64,000 bases of DNA from Megalonaias nervosa (taxonomy: Eukaryota; Mollusca; Bivalvia; Unionida; Unionidae), in assembly GCA_016617855.1 (NCBI GenBank), contig JAECUM010009430.1:1-64000 (forward strand). Reading direction: 5' to 3'. Below the pieces are notes generated by a model. The model searched no databases and was not told the DNA's origin. It was given only the letters and a program-made list of their open reading frames with translations. A program made the position numbers and the translations under genes. This document shows positions 11,880 through 22,877 of the stretch, piece after piece. Numbering within the stretch: the first letter of the stretch is position 1; the number at the start of each line of letters is the position of its first letter.

Positions 11880-11983
11880 TATTGCATTTTGGTGTTTTCA
11901 ATGCGTTCTTGTGCATTCCAGTGTTTCTCAATGCGTTCTTGTGCATTCCAGTGTTTCTGTGCTTTTTATTGTTTCTGTGCACC
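11880..11983. repeat. MULE right terminal inverted repeat
   Basis: Inverted counterpart of the left end. Holds two adjacent 30-bp copies at 11899-11928 and 11929-11958, so the right TIR is longer than the left. Confidence 0.75.
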
Positions 11984-11993
11984 AACAGAACTT
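11984..11993. repeat. MULE target-site duplication, right
   Basis: AACAGAACTT, identical to the left flank at 9145-9154. Confidence 0.85.
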
Positions 11994-12905
11994 AGTTCTC
12001 CATAACAGAAAACACAAGATTCTCATGGTAATTCATTTTCCAACCAAGACTTTCAATACCGTATTTTGGATTTTCTGTGTTACAATATTCAGTGCATGTC
12101 ATGTTTGCTGTGATCTGCTTACATTTCCAAATAAAGTTGCAGTATCCTTATATCACACCAAAAGAGAAGGCTGAAAAGCAAAGTAGTAGTTATTAGATCA
12201 ATTAATATGGCAGACAATCCAACAGAAAATTTTGGGTGAAGAAGTTAAACACTATTTTACATGTATTCCTTATGATGAAATTTAGTAATTCTGGCATCAG
12301 ATGAATCGGTTTGTGCATACTCTTAGGCCAGTCCATTCCAAAATAAGTGTTGAGCAGATTGGTTATTTCTGTTTTGTTTTTTTTTTTCCCCTAAAGAGAC
12401 TTGACTAGCATCACAGTATTGCATTGCTAATAAATACAGGTTGAAATCAGTATAATTGGAGACACACTTGATACTAAATGGGTCAAACTCATTAAAATAG
12501 TTTCAGAGAGAAAATATTGGGTTTAAAACCTTTATAATATTGTATATGGTCACTTTGTTAAATATCTAATAATAGAAAACCAGAAAAATTGCAATTTCAC
12601 TGTTAGTTTCTTAATGGTTTTGTGTTTGCAGTGACATTAAAGTATTGTAGGCAGTTGTTTCTGCCAGTCTTCAAATGTTGATTGCCATTTCACTAGAATG
12701 GATTTGTTCATACAAAATATGGTTGAAGTTTGAAGAGATGCATGGAATTTGTCTTTTATATGTAAGATAGCAATATTTGTCTTGTCAAAATTAATTATAA
12801 TGTGATAAAAATATCTGCTTGCATCTTTGCTATGGTGTGATAATTTATCAGTACAGCTACACAGCCTTGAAAATAAAGTTGTGTTCAAGTGCATTTTATT
12901 AAGAC
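11994..12905. other. No gene recognised
   Basis: AT-rich DNA without coding similarity; a short T run occurs near 12378-12388. Confidence 0.45.
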
Positions 12906-12907
12906 TA

Positions 12908-13060
12908 GATGGTCATAAACAAAATGGTACTGATTTTACGTCCAGTGGTGGCCATCTTTAAAATCATGCTTAGGAATATCAGATGGTTTCAGCACTCGTC
13001 AGTTAAAAAGAACAAGAGGTCTTTTACTGAATCCCCACTCCCATCATTCCAGCATCAACT
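12908..13060 (+). repeat. Core-repeat family, copy F (3' part)
   Basis: ATGGTACTGATTTTACG, then TGGTGGCCATCTTTAAAATC, then a GATGGTTTCAGCACT..CAGTTAAAAAGAAC segment, match the last core unit and right end of the repeat described at 24430-25515. Diverged and truncated on the left. Confidence 0.65.
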
Positions 13061-13139
13061 TTGTCCAGAAAATGAGAGCTGTTTTGAACAAATTTTAGAA
13101 ACTGAGAGTCCAGGACGTGAAAGTGAAGGTCATGGAAGC

Positions 13140-13232
13140 TTAAACTCTTAACTCTCAAGATGCATGAGGTTCCAGGCTTGAACCCAAGCTGAGTCACACC
13201 AAAGACTTATAAAAATGGTACTAGCAGTTGCT
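13140..13232 (+). mobile_element. SINE family 1, degraded 5' fragment
   Basis: AGGCTTGAACCCAAGC (decayed B box) followed by GAGTCACACCAAAGACTTAT and ACTAGCAGTTGCT aligns with the head and start of body of the SINE copies at 6642 and 19005. The rest of the body is missing. Confidence 0.7.
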
Positions 13233-13640
13233 GTTGGATGTTTGGAGGAAATGAAAGGAATGGGTGGCAAGGAAAAGACTCTCCTTGGAATGAACTTAAC
13301 ATTTACAATGTAAATAATATAATATAAACCATGAAATTCGCCAAATTAAAAATTTGGAGCTGCTTTTCAGCCATAGGAGCCATTTTATGCCATGATGCAG
13401 GGACTTAAATATATGTGTAATATTATATTGGCCTTATTTTTAATCTATATAAACATGACAATAAAACAGTTTTTACATGTTTATATTACATTTCAAAGCA
13501 CAAGAGTAATTATTAATAAATATAACAATACCATTATATATGCATGAATTTCAGTGTATAGCATATGAAAAGCAAGAATGAATAAGAATGTTTCTTTATA
13601 ACTGATAAAACAAACTACTGCTTAGTCTTTATGAACAGTG

Positions 13641-13919
13641 TCACTGACACTTCATCAATATCTGCCTCATTTTCTTCCCAGACCATTTCTTAAATGCCTT
13701 CCTGAATACAAAATTCTCAGCGCTAGGCCCATTAATATCTATTCTCATTAAATTTTTCAGAGTAGATATACCCATAGAATTTCGTTGGTTTGTTTTGATG
13801 ACAGATTCTGCTGATAGAACCCCCCTCTCACAGTCTGCACTAGAAATAGTGGCAACAAGTAATCTGGTAGCTGTCTCAGCTGGATATAAATCTTTGTTTT
13901 TCAGAGCTAGATTAGCCAT
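13641..13919 (-). pseudogene. hAT-type transposase C-terminal (dimerisation) fragment
   Basis: The 92-residue frame contains SSADCERGVLSAES (residues 26-39) and then TLKNLMRIDINGP (53-65). This matches the S-x2-C-ER-x-FS and L-x2-LM-x-I pattern of the hAT dimerisation domain as seen in ZNF862-like proteins, which themselves derive from hAT transposases. The catalytic core and zinc finger are absent, and upstream sequence on the - strand shows no continuation. It is therefore a remnant of a transposon or of a processed hAT-derived gene. Confidence 0.7.
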
Positions 13920-13943
13920 ATTCTTTGTGCTTGATACAGTCTT

Positions 13944-14375
13944 GTTTTATAAAGTGAAGTTTTAATTTTTCATTGATATAAGCGACTCAGTCCATTTACA
14001 GTCAACGACTGACATTTTTGTAGCAGCATCCTGTGTTACTCAGTTAAGTTCAGACCACTAAAATGTGTTATCTAAGTAAATAATCCCTAAAATATTAAGT
14101 AGTCCCAAGTGCATCTCAGGCAGTTTGCAATAAACGTAAATTAACAAGTGCAGATAACACCGAATCCATTTGTCAATCTGTTCCACAGTAGAGTATATCC
14201 ACCAGTTGTTCCTTATTTCATACTAATCACATTTAATTGCTTCTCAAAACTGACTGGCAGCTTGCAGTTAGCTGCAATCGTGTTCGAATCACGTCTTATT
14301 TATTATCTGCCGACATGATTTAAGTTGCCCAGGTCGCTTATATCAATGAAAAATTAAAAATTTACTTTATAAAAC
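13944..14375. repeat. 43-bp inverted repeat around a 346-bp spacer
   Basis: 13944-13986 and 14333-14375 are reverse complements at 41 of 43 positions, with core TTTTTCATTGATATAAGCG. Weaker symmetry continues inward. It lies just upstream, on the - strand, of the hAT fragment. It may be an inverted duplication of leader sequence or a small foldback element. Confidence 0.8.
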
Positions 14376-14380
14376 TTTGT

Positions 14381-14472
14381 TGCCGGCAACTTTCGCAAGT
14401 CAGTAAAAAATAGTGCCACTTTCAGAATTCTTTCGCATTTGTTGCCAAATGCGAAACCTAGCAGAGGCCCTG
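14381..14472 (-). mobile_element. Candidate hAT terminus
   Basis: Read on the - strand from 14472, the sequence begins CAGGGCCTCTGCTAGG, a hAT-like end. It is followed by a perfect 10-bp stem (TTTCGCATTT with AAATGCGAAA) and the palindrome GTTGCCGGCAAC. The hAT transposase fragment lies about 550 bp inward. No convincing opposite end or 8-bp target duplication was found. Confidence 0.4.
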
Positions 14473-14647
14473 ATAATTTATCACTTTGTAATTAATCCAC
14501 ATCACTTACATGTATGTGCAATACACACAAAGTATATTGACCATTTGCCACTGATGTCTGTGTAATATCCATTTAATTACTTTCACCAAACTGAAATCTC
14601 CCGATTTTAGAATTGGAGTTGGACTGTTAGGTAGTAGACATGAAGTG

Positions 14648-15032
14648 ATAGTGAGAGAAGGATGGCTAGAAACAACAGCTTTCACACTGAGCTACACTCA
14701 ACACTACCCTCCACAGCATGAGTGATAGTGAGAGAAGGATGGCTAGAAACAACAGCTTTCACACTGGGCTACACTCAACACTACCCTCCACAGCATGAGT
14801 CAAATATGGTCAGTACACTTTGCATGTACTGTATGTGATTGGTTCTTTGTTTACACTATCATTTTTCATGAAGTGAACTTGAGTGATAGTGAAAGAAGGA
14901 TGGCTAGAAACTACAGCTTTCACAATGAGCTAAACTCAACACTACCCTCCACAGCATCAGTGAAATATGGTCAGTACACTTTGCATGTACTGTATGTGAT
15001 CGGTTCTTTGTTTACACTATCATTTCAGAACT
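14648..15032 (+). repeat. Tandem repeat, three units (short, long, long)
   Basis: The segment GTGATAGTGAGAGAAGGATG..CTACCCTCCACAGCATGAGT occurs three times, at 14648, 14720 and 14881. Units two and three also share a following ~75-bp part with GGTCAGTACACTTTGCATGT. Unit one lacks that part. Confidence 0.9.
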
Positions 15033-15189
15033 TAAAATATGAAACACAGCTATGGGAGAGGATGGACTGGTCCCAAGACACACTGATTAATTAATTCTAT
15101 CTGGTTAATAATGAACATCCCAGTGATTTGTAGAATTGATGGATAATGACATGGCAAGCTGCACTGGCAGGTAAGATAAAGATGACATT

Positions 15190-15199
<10 letters not shown>

Positions 15200-15246
<47 letters not shown>

Positions 15247-15270
15247 TATAGATAGATATAGATAGATAGA
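15200..15270. repeat. (TA)n-(GATA)n microsatellite
   Basis: About 44 bases of TA followed by GATA-type units. Confidence 0.95.
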
Positions 15271-16414
15271 AAACTGTGATATTTACATGTATAATTATTA
15301 TTTACATGTATAATTATTATTTTTCAGCAGCATATATGCAGTTTTAGTGCTTAAATTATGCGACACCAGTACCAGAAATGCTTGGTTGCACAACGCACAT
15401 AATTTTAATTCTGTGCGCTTAAATCATCCATGATGGATGCGTTGTTTGAACATTGGAAAAATTACAGACTGGGAATGAAATAGAAAATTGTGGATTCAAA
15501 AAACAGAAGTAGGTCCGTTTATCCCAGGTTTGAAAGTTAAAATACCCTTGGCACATTAAGCATAACAGTGACAGTGATCCCACTACTGTTCGATTAATTT
15601 TGAATTTACATAATTCTTCCTTTTTTGATTGTGAGACTGGCAGTTCCAGTCTTTTTATGTGACTGGTCTGGCATATGTGACCCATCTAGAGATTATAAAA
15701 CTGTCTGAGTTTGAGATTTTATTTTGACCAGTGACATATGATGTTACTTTCAGAATTTAATTTCTAATTGGCTGATAGGGAAAACTCATTCTCCTACTTG
15801 GGCTGTTATCTCCAGTCCAGCCCAATACATGACCTGTGCAGGCAACATGGTTAATGGTACAGATCTGAAGAAATGTGACAAAGAAACAAAAGCAGAATAT
15901 TTAGTGATAAAATTAGATAAATGTTGATATGGCTAAAATTATATGAATATAAACTATCAGTAGAAAAAGATGAAGGTCAAGATAATTATCTGTGAATTCG
16001 AGGCCAACTAGTATGAGGAGAAATGGTATAGAAGACTCCAAATTATGAAACTGGTTGGCTTGAGGTTGAACCTGTTGATAACTTTTTGACAGTACTTTCA
16101 AGCAGATATATGTATACTATTAATAATATCTTTTATGCTTTTTTATAATTACTCTTTAATTTGCCTGAACTAACACCTGTCATTTGTTGCCCAATCATTT
16201 CATTTCTTTGCTCAACATCTTTGTTAAATTAAAATCAGAAATTGTCATAACATTTTCAGGTAGATCACCCTCTTGATCACTGGTACACTTGTAAATACAT
16301 TCTTTCTATATATGAAATCTTATCCAAATCCTTCTGTCTCCTAACAGACATTTTTGTGTGGCAGGGGATATGGATGACACCATCTTATTTAAATATTCTA
16401 TTTTATGATATATT
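15271..16414. other. No gene recognised
   Basis: AT-rich; a 19-bp direct duplication (TTTACATGTATAATTATTA) is near 15282-15318. No coding similarity. Confidence 0.45.
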
Positions 16415-16645
16415 TGGTGTCCACACAATGGGACATTCAGGCAGAATAACAATTGTCATTGAGTGTCCACAGAAGGGGCCAGTCAGGCAAAATTGCTATT
16501 GTCATTGAGTGTCCACAGAAGGGGCCAGTCAGGCAAAATTGCTATTGTCATTGAGTGTCCACAGAAGGGGCCAGTCAGGCAAAATTGCTATTGTCATTAA
16601 GTGTCCACACAAGGGGCCTTTCAGGCAGAATAGTCTCCTGAGCTA
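16415..16645 (+). repeat. 46-bp tandem repeat, about 5 units
   Basis: GTGTCCACAGAAGGGGCC recurs at a constant 46-bp spacing, from about 16461; the outer units are diverged. Confidence 0.95.
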
Positions 16646-17040
16646 TTGTCATTCAGAGTTTTCTGCTGGTTTTTGAAAATGGAAGTCCAGGGCTGCTTTT
16701 CTTCAAAACTGAGAGTCAGGTATATAGAAGATGGCTCAGCAAACTTTCAAAAATGATAATCCATGACCTGCGGCTGATAATCCTGGGAGCAGATTCCCAC
16801 TACAGAGAACTCTGGTAATTTCTTTGAGTTGACTTTAAAGTGTACATTGAATATAATTACTGACTTGTTTCAGTCTTCAAGCCTATTTTTGCAGGCAGTA
16901 TAGATTTAAACTGACCTGCAGCTAGTTGTATGTTGTATTATCCCAGAATTTCTGGGTGCTGTTTGCCAGTTTGGTCAGGTCATAGTCAGTCTCGCAATTT
17001 CCCTTTCAGATGTGATAATGTAAATATTTACTATTTAAAT

Positions 17041-17215
17041 CAGGGTCTCAAACTCAAACCACTGTGGGGCTGCATGAGGGCATTTTTGATAGCCCAGGGG
17101 TTGCACCACCTTTGTTATCTCTCATGAAAACCTTGTGATGCCAATCATTTTGCGGGCCACAGGATACAGTGTGGCTGGCCGCATGCGGTCCATGGGTGCA
17201 TGTTTGAGACCCCCG
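17041..17215. mobile_element. hAT-like MITE (175 bp) with 8-bp TSD
   Basis: Ends CAGGGTCTCAAAC and GTTTGAGACCCCCG are inverted repeats. The flanks ATTTAAAT (17033-17040) and ATTTAAAG (17216-17223) match at 7 of 8. CAGGG ends plus an 8-bp duplication are typical of hAT transposons. The interior contains GCGGGCCACAGG-type sequence and no coding capacity. Confidence 0.82.
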
Positions 17216-17744
17216 ATTTAAAGCAAGTTTTGATAAATAGAGAATAAATATTTATATTTTAACTTATCAGTTATGTTTTAATTGTAATATTTGTAGGTAT
17301 CTGGGATTTGTTGAAGTTGTAGCTCTAATGAAAATGAAAAACAGTATGATGCTATAAAACATGTAAGAATGTTTGAGTCTTTATGGACTAATGAATATCC
17401 ATGGCTAGAATATTATTTTTCAATTTTACTTTTTCAGTTCAAGTTCTTTTACCTTAGCATCGCTTTCTTACTTAAAAACCTAGCTATTTCCATAGCCTTT
17501 TCTATCTGTCCTAATATCAGTGTATGTACATGTACCTGTATGTTTTTGATCTTTAAAATAAATCTAATCCTTTCTCAGCTACATATCTACATGTTATTTA
17601 CGTATATACTTTTTGATAACTTTAATTATCAGCATGCAGTTTCAAGATGCCAACAAAGATAAAAGTAAACAAAAATTAAAATAAAAATGTAATTTTCAAT
17701 TTATCTTTTTTATTTATTCATGATGGGATATTTTTGTCTGGGAT
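17216..17744. other. No gene recognised
   Basis: AT-rich DNA after the MITE; no coding similarity or repeat structure seen. Confidence 0.4.
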
Positions 17745-17825
17745 CAGCTCAGATTTCCCAAGGGTAAGTTCAATTTTCCAGTCAGCTTACCCTGGGCTAA
17801 CTTTTGTAAAATTGTTAAATCTCTG
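17745..17825 (-). repeat. Fragment of the 21/33-kb interspersed repeat
   Basis: Read on the - strand, the run from AGCCCAGGGTAAGC to GGGAAATCTGAGCTGATCCC resembles 32943-33005 (GCTTGCCCAGGGCAAGC..GTGAAATCTGAGCTTGCCCC). Confidence 0.5.
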
Positions 17826-18610
17826 AATTAAATCTCTGGAAATTTAAGGGAGGGCAACATACATGGTATGGTACCTTCTTTAATGGGCTAGTGACAGCTA
17901 TGGAAGTGGGATCGCTGTGGAAGGCAGATGTTTCAATAGTTATCTGTTAAAGTACAGTTAAAAACCAACCATCTAAGCATCCCATTTTACTCTTTGTACT
18001 CGTCACTGTATACTCTGTTTAAATTTGCACAAATTGTCAAAACCTTAGAGTGTAATCTTATAAGGGAGGCAACTCCTTCAGTACGTGTTAGTAGTAATCC
18101 TGCAGTGTTGAATGGATTGAATAATTTCCCATAGATAGTTTACTGAAACTGTTAAAACAGTTGATTTTCATTATTTACCATAGATAAACTAGTCCTTTTC
18201 AGTTAAATGTATATATAGTTGAATTCTGATGTAAATGGCTTATTGATCAGAATGGAAATTTAAAAAGATGCTTCTAAAAGCATTACATGATTCTGGTTTA
18301 CTGAGAGAAAGTATTCAGTCTATATAGAGTTCTAGATCTAGGTAAGCTTTTTTGTGTTTATATAATACAGCAGCTGGCACTGTCCTTACATTCCATACTT
18401 GATTATTTCTCTCTCCCAGATTTCTGCTGCTTTATTGATTGTGGATTTAACAGCATAGAAACAGTATATAGTCGGTGTAAGAATAATGAGAAAGCAAATT
18501 CAGGATCAAATTTTATTTTGCCTAGTATAATACATGATGTTGTCAACTTCAGCATTACTTGTGTAATACATTATGACTATTTGTAAACTAGTTATGTAAT
18601 AGATAATACC
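17826..18610. other. No gene recognised
   Basis: No coding similarity. The last part resembles diverged edge units of the following satellite (ACATGATGTTG, GTGTAATACATTATGAC). Confidence 0.4.
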
Positions 18611-18993
18611 GCCTATTTCTACATTTGTTGGGTCAAAGATGATGCTATTTCTGCCTCAGTTGTGTAATACATAATACTGCCTAATTCTACAATGTTGTGT
18701 AATACATAATACTGCCTAATTCTACAATGTTGTGTAATACATAATACTGTCCAATTCTGCAATGTTGTGTAATACATAATACTGCCTAATTCAACATTGT
18801 TGTGTAATACATAATACTGCCTAATTCTACATTGTTGTGTAATACATAATACTGCCTAATTCAACATTGCTGTGTAATACATAATACTGCCTAATTCAAC
18901 AGTGTTGTGTAATCCATAATATTGCCTAATTCAACAGTGTTGTGTAATACATAATACTGCCTAATTCTGCAATGTTGTGTAATACATATACAG
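18611..18993 (+). repeat. 36-bp satellite, left block
   Basis: Unit TGTTGTGTAATACATAATAC + TGCCTAATTCTACAAT, 36 bp. The first units are diverged and later ones nearly identical. It is the same array as 19325-20040, split by a SINE. Confidence 0.95.
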
Positions 18994-19004
18994 CCTAATT
19001 CTAC

Positions 19005-19324
19005 TCCGGTGGCCTAGTGGTTAGAGCGTCCGCCTCAGATGCGGGAGGTCGCGGGTTCGAACCCCGACCGAGTCATACCAAAGGCTTTAAAAATGGAACT
19101 AACAGCTGCCTCGCTTGGCGCTCAACATTAAGAGGTTAGTGTTAGGACTGGTTAGCCTGGTGTCAGGATAATGTGACTGGGTGGGACATCATGCCACATG
19201 TCTGCGACATGATGCCCCAGTGCTAGACATCACTATAAACTGTCACACTGCAGACATCGTAGCGATATGACTGAAAAATTGTTAAAGCTACATTAAAAAT
19301 CTAAATCACACACACACACACACA
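19005..19324 (+). mobile_element. tRNA-derived SINE, family 1, full length
   Basis: The best preserved copy in the window. The A box is TAGTGGTTAGAG and the B box GGTTCGAACCC, inside a tRNA-like head ending near 19078. A ~225-bp body and a (CA)n tail follow. An 11-bp direct repeat CCTAATTCTAC flanks it at 18994-19004 and 19325-19335, interrupting the 36-bp satellite unit at one point. This is what target-primed insertion by a LINE enzyme produces. RNA polymerase III would be expected to transcribe it from the internal promoter. Confidence 0.92.
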
Positions 19325-20040
19325 CCTAATTCTACATTGTTGTGTAATACATAATACAGCCTAATTCAACATTGTTGTGTAATATGTAATACTGCCTAAT
19401 TCTGCAATGTTGTGTAATACATAATACAGCCTAATTCTACATTGTTGTGTAATACATAATACTGCCTAATTCTACATTGTTGTGTGATACATAATACTGC
19501 CTAATTCTACATTGTTGTGTAATATGTAATACTGCCTAATTCTACATTGTGTGATACATAATACTGCCTAATTCTACATTGTTGTGTAATACATAATACA
19601 GCCTAATTCAACATTGTTGTGTAATATGTAATACTGCCTAATTCTACATTGTTGTGTGATACATAATACTGCCTAATCCTTCATTGTTGTGTAATACATA
19701 ATACAGCCTAATTCTGCAATGTTGTGTAATACATAATACTGCCTAATTCAACAGTGTTGTGTAATACATAATACTGCCTAATTCAACATTGTTGTTTAAT
19801 ACATAATACAGCCTAATTCTACAATGTTGTGTAATACATAATACTGCCTAATTCTGCAATATTGTGTAATACATAATACTGCCTAATTCTGCAATGTTGT
19901 GTAATACATAATACTGCCTTATTCTGCAATGTTGTGTAATACATAATACTGCCTAATTCTGCAATGTTGTGTAATACATAATACTGCCCAATTCTACATT
20001 GTTGTTTAATACATAATACTGCCTAATTCTACATTTGTTT
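19325..20040 (+). repeat. 36-bp satellite, right block
   Basis: Roughly 20 units of the 36-bp repeat, with alternating variants (AATACAGCC or AATACTGCC; TAATATGTAAT or TAATACATAAT). Diverged units continue to about 20180. Confidence 0.95.
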
Positions 20041-20180
20041 TTGTAATATATGATGCTGTCTGTTTCTGCTTATGTTGTGTAATACACAATGCCTCTTTTT
20101 GCACGAGTTGTCTAATAGATGATGATGTCTATTTCTTCATTTTTGTTGTGTTATACATGATGCTGCCCATGTCTACATTA

Positions 20181-20934
20181 GTTGAGGCAGACAGGAATTC
20201 ATACAGTATTAAATATTTTAACATCTAAGTAATTGTCAACAGAGCTACCTAAAATTAGCTCAGTAATAGTGGATACATTCAAGTTATACTTGTAATTGCA
20301 AAATTGTAAAGAAATTATAATGGATATTTTTGGTACACACTTCCTGTATGGCTGGCAGTATGGAGAATCATAAACATGCATTTGGTTTTGTATGAAATTA
20401 ACAGTTTATGAATTACAATTACTGTAGAAACTAGAAAGCATAAAATTTGATTAAATTTAGTGAGGAAACTAATTTTCATTTTTATGCATGTTAAATTTCT
20501 GTGATGAGATCATACTAGTAATTAATGTTGCACCAACAACTAATGACAATTTTTGACTTTTAAATCAGTTCAACACATGTTTAACCAGTACAATTTTTAA
20601 CATTTTTTTCTTACATGGATAAGCATGGTGAAATTCATTTCTGTTAGTAGCCCCTTTCCTTTGGCAAAGTTTTGTCTGATAGCTTATGGGAATCAGAACA
20701 ATGGTAATACTGACAAGCATGGGGATACGGGTGAGACAATGGGTTCCACAGAATCTGGGTTTTGCCCTACAACAATAATGTTTTCATTTTTATGCTGTAT
20801 AAAAAAATTGGTTGGTTGCTCAGAATATGATTTTTATTTTTATTTTTATTTTTTTCCTACCCAGCTATTTATAGAAGTTGAACCAAGGTTGCATGACCAA
20901 ATTTTAATCCTTTGAGAAATGACCTTTTCAACAG
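20181..20934. other. No gene recognised
   Basis: AT-rich. A (TTTTA)n-like run lies at 20829-20856. No coding similarity. Confidence 0.45.
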
Positions 20935-21572
20935 ATCCAGGTGGCTGATCATTAGAGGTGTGTGCCTTTTTTTCCAAACTCAGCTGTCAAATAAATCTGA
21001 TGATTTATACTATCAGCCATCACCTAGTCACTTTGAAATCAGAAATCATTGACATGATTCAAAACATCTTAGACGTGCTGATCTTTTTATGAGTCGGCAG
21101 GTGTGTGTGTGTGTGTGTGTGGGGGGGCCTTGAAAATGTGTATCAAGTGTACTTACAAATATTAAGATTAAAATTCTGCTGATAAATAGATAAATTCCAC
21201 TTGATTTAAATAGTAAATATTCACATTATCGTGTCTGCCTGAGAAAATGCAAGATTGACCTTGGCTACAAGATAGAGTGACAGACTTTGACAGCGTATGA
21301 TCTGAAATAAATGATTGTTAGATGAAAGAAACTGGCCATTTACATGATAGAAGAATGCAGTACATATAAATGTTAAATAAAAGTGCTGATATATGTAGTG
21401 TGGTCTGATTGCAAAATATACAAGTTGCCGAACTTAAATGAATTGAACATTACCTCTCCCTCTTTTAATGTTTTGGAACTTGTGGGCATGTACTTTATGA
21501 ACTTGAGTTTGCCAGAACCGAATTTTACCTTGTCCTTGGTGTCAGGCAAGTGGATTTATAATGCCCAGACAT
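20935..21572 (+). repeat. Interspersed repeat, copy 1 (related to 33 kb)
   Basis: Collinear with 33130-33995. Shared landmarks are CACCTAGTCACTTTGAAAT, AAATATTCACATTATC, GAAAGAAACTGGC, ATAGAAGAATGCAGTACATA, CTCTCCCTC and the terminal TTTGCCAGAACCGAATTT. A (TG)n run at 21101-21122 is included. Probably a non-autonomous or decayed mobile element; type unknown. Confidence 0.75.
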
Positions 21573-21772
21573 AATTTTCATTTCTTAAATAATTTGCATT
21601 TGTCTGATATAACTACTTGTAAATTTGAGGCTGATCGCAATTAGTAAATACTGGACAAAGATAGCCATTCTTGCTTTCTAATCTGTGTCCAATAGGTGCT
21701 TAATGAGCATGGTGTCAGGTACATTTATCTTCAGAGAAAGTAGGTCACAACATTCAGAATATCTGGGATTTG

Positions 21773-21776
<4 letters not shown>

Positions 21777-21837
<61 letters not shown>
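21777..21837. repeat. (TA)n microsatellite
   Basis: About 60 bases of TA dinucleotides. Confidence 0.97.
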
Positions 21838-21842
<5 letters not shown>

Positions 21843-22450
21843 GAAAAAAATTATTGAGTAAGCAAGCCAAAAATAGGGTTCATCAGGGAGCCAGAAACAA
21901 AGCTATTTGTTTCTTGTAGACTTTTCAAAGAAGTCAAAAGTTGTTAACTATTATATTAACAAAATAAACTTCTATGGGTGATTTGTTAAAAAGGGTGTGC
22001 ATTGGTGTTGGGAAGCAATCAGATTTACTCTAGTTTCATGTTATAATTAGCAAACCTGAATTTACTACAATTAAAAGTTGGGGAGGAAATCCCACTTGGC
22101 TTTTCATTTTTCCCATGCCCTCATTTACTAACCTTAACAATACTTGCTTTAGAAAGGAGAACAATAATAGCAAATTTTCTGTTATTATTCATGTCACCTG
22201 TTCATGTTTTGCTTGTAATAAATTTTAGGAAATATACAATTACTCAAATACACTTCATGTGATATACATGTAACATGTACTGCCAGAAAAAATGGTGAAT
22301 GATCTAAAAGCGATTCCTTTCATGAATGTGTTGAAATTGTAAAATAAAAATTGGTATTTTGTCAGTGTATCCGCACCCAATATTAATTTAGACTGAATAT
22401 TTTTAATTTCTCAACTGTATTAAAATCCATCTTTCATGAGGTCATTGAGA
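21838..22450. other. No gene recognised
   Basis: AT-rich, no coding similarity. Confidence 0.45.
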
Positions 22451-22666
22451 TACCATCTGCACTCACTTATAAGTCAAGTCAAACTGAAAAAAAATACTGA
22501 TTTGCCATAGTATAGTGTGCCTGCAGATCAGGGTCTGTGCTGTTTGTTCTACTGATTACTCCAAACAAACTGCACAGACCCAGATCTGCTGATGTATTAT
22601 GTGATGGCAGATCTGGGTCTCTGCAGTTTGCACTAGGAATCATCTTATAAGCGAGTACATATGGTA
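22451..22666. mobile_element. Hairpin MITE family 2, copy 1
   Basis: The ends TACCATCTGCACTCACTTAT and GCGAGTACATATGGTA are inverted repeats. Inside are three alternating copies (+,-,+) of a module with GCAGATCTGGGTCTGTGCAG, so adjacent copies pair as long stems. TA at each edge may be the target site. Confidence 0.82.
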
Positions 22667-22877
22667 TTCCAGTTGTGAAGGAGTTTAGTAAGATCCAAAC
22701 TTGACTGTGGATCAGGTTTCAAATCATATAATCTAATCTGTGATTGGATACATATTCTAGCACTTTGTCTTAGATCATGTAGAACTCTTTGAAAGTCACA
22801 GTTTTGAGGCAGGTGAATCGTCATGGCTTCATCTTCTTTTCAGTATGCGTGTATGGTACACACCAAACAATCTTCTA
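22667..22877. other. No gene recognised
   Basis: Unique-looking spacer between a MITE and a minisatellite. Confidence 0.4.

Larger units (their letters stand above)
9155..11983 (-). mobile_element. Mutator-like (MULE) DNA transposon, complete with TSD
   Basis: Both ends carry related inverted repeats: about 9155-9236, and 11880-11983 inverted. They start GGGTGCATAGAAACA and GGTGCACAGAAACA. The element is flanked by a perfect 10-bp direct repeat AACAGAACTT at 9145-9154 and 11984-11993. MULE target duplications are typically 8-11 bp, mostly 9. A transposase ORF of the MULE type lies inside on the - strand. The 1.36 kb between the left end and the ORF shows no recognisable coding sequence. The 3' TIR contains two direct 30-bp copies at 11899-11958. 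The intact target duplication points to a fairly recent insertion. Confidence 0.88.

Noticed and set aside
12909..13151. 80-codon + strand frame
   Set aside because: Spans a core-repeat fragment and the start of a SINE fragment; no family features.
19005..19080. Functional tRNA gene
   Set aside because: A and B boxes are present, but the sequence continues into a SINE body with a target duplication, and other copies exist in the window.
18611..20040. CRISPR-like spacing in the 36-bp array
   Set aside because: The units are contiguous with no unique spacers, and the context is a eukaryotic satellite with a SINE insertion.
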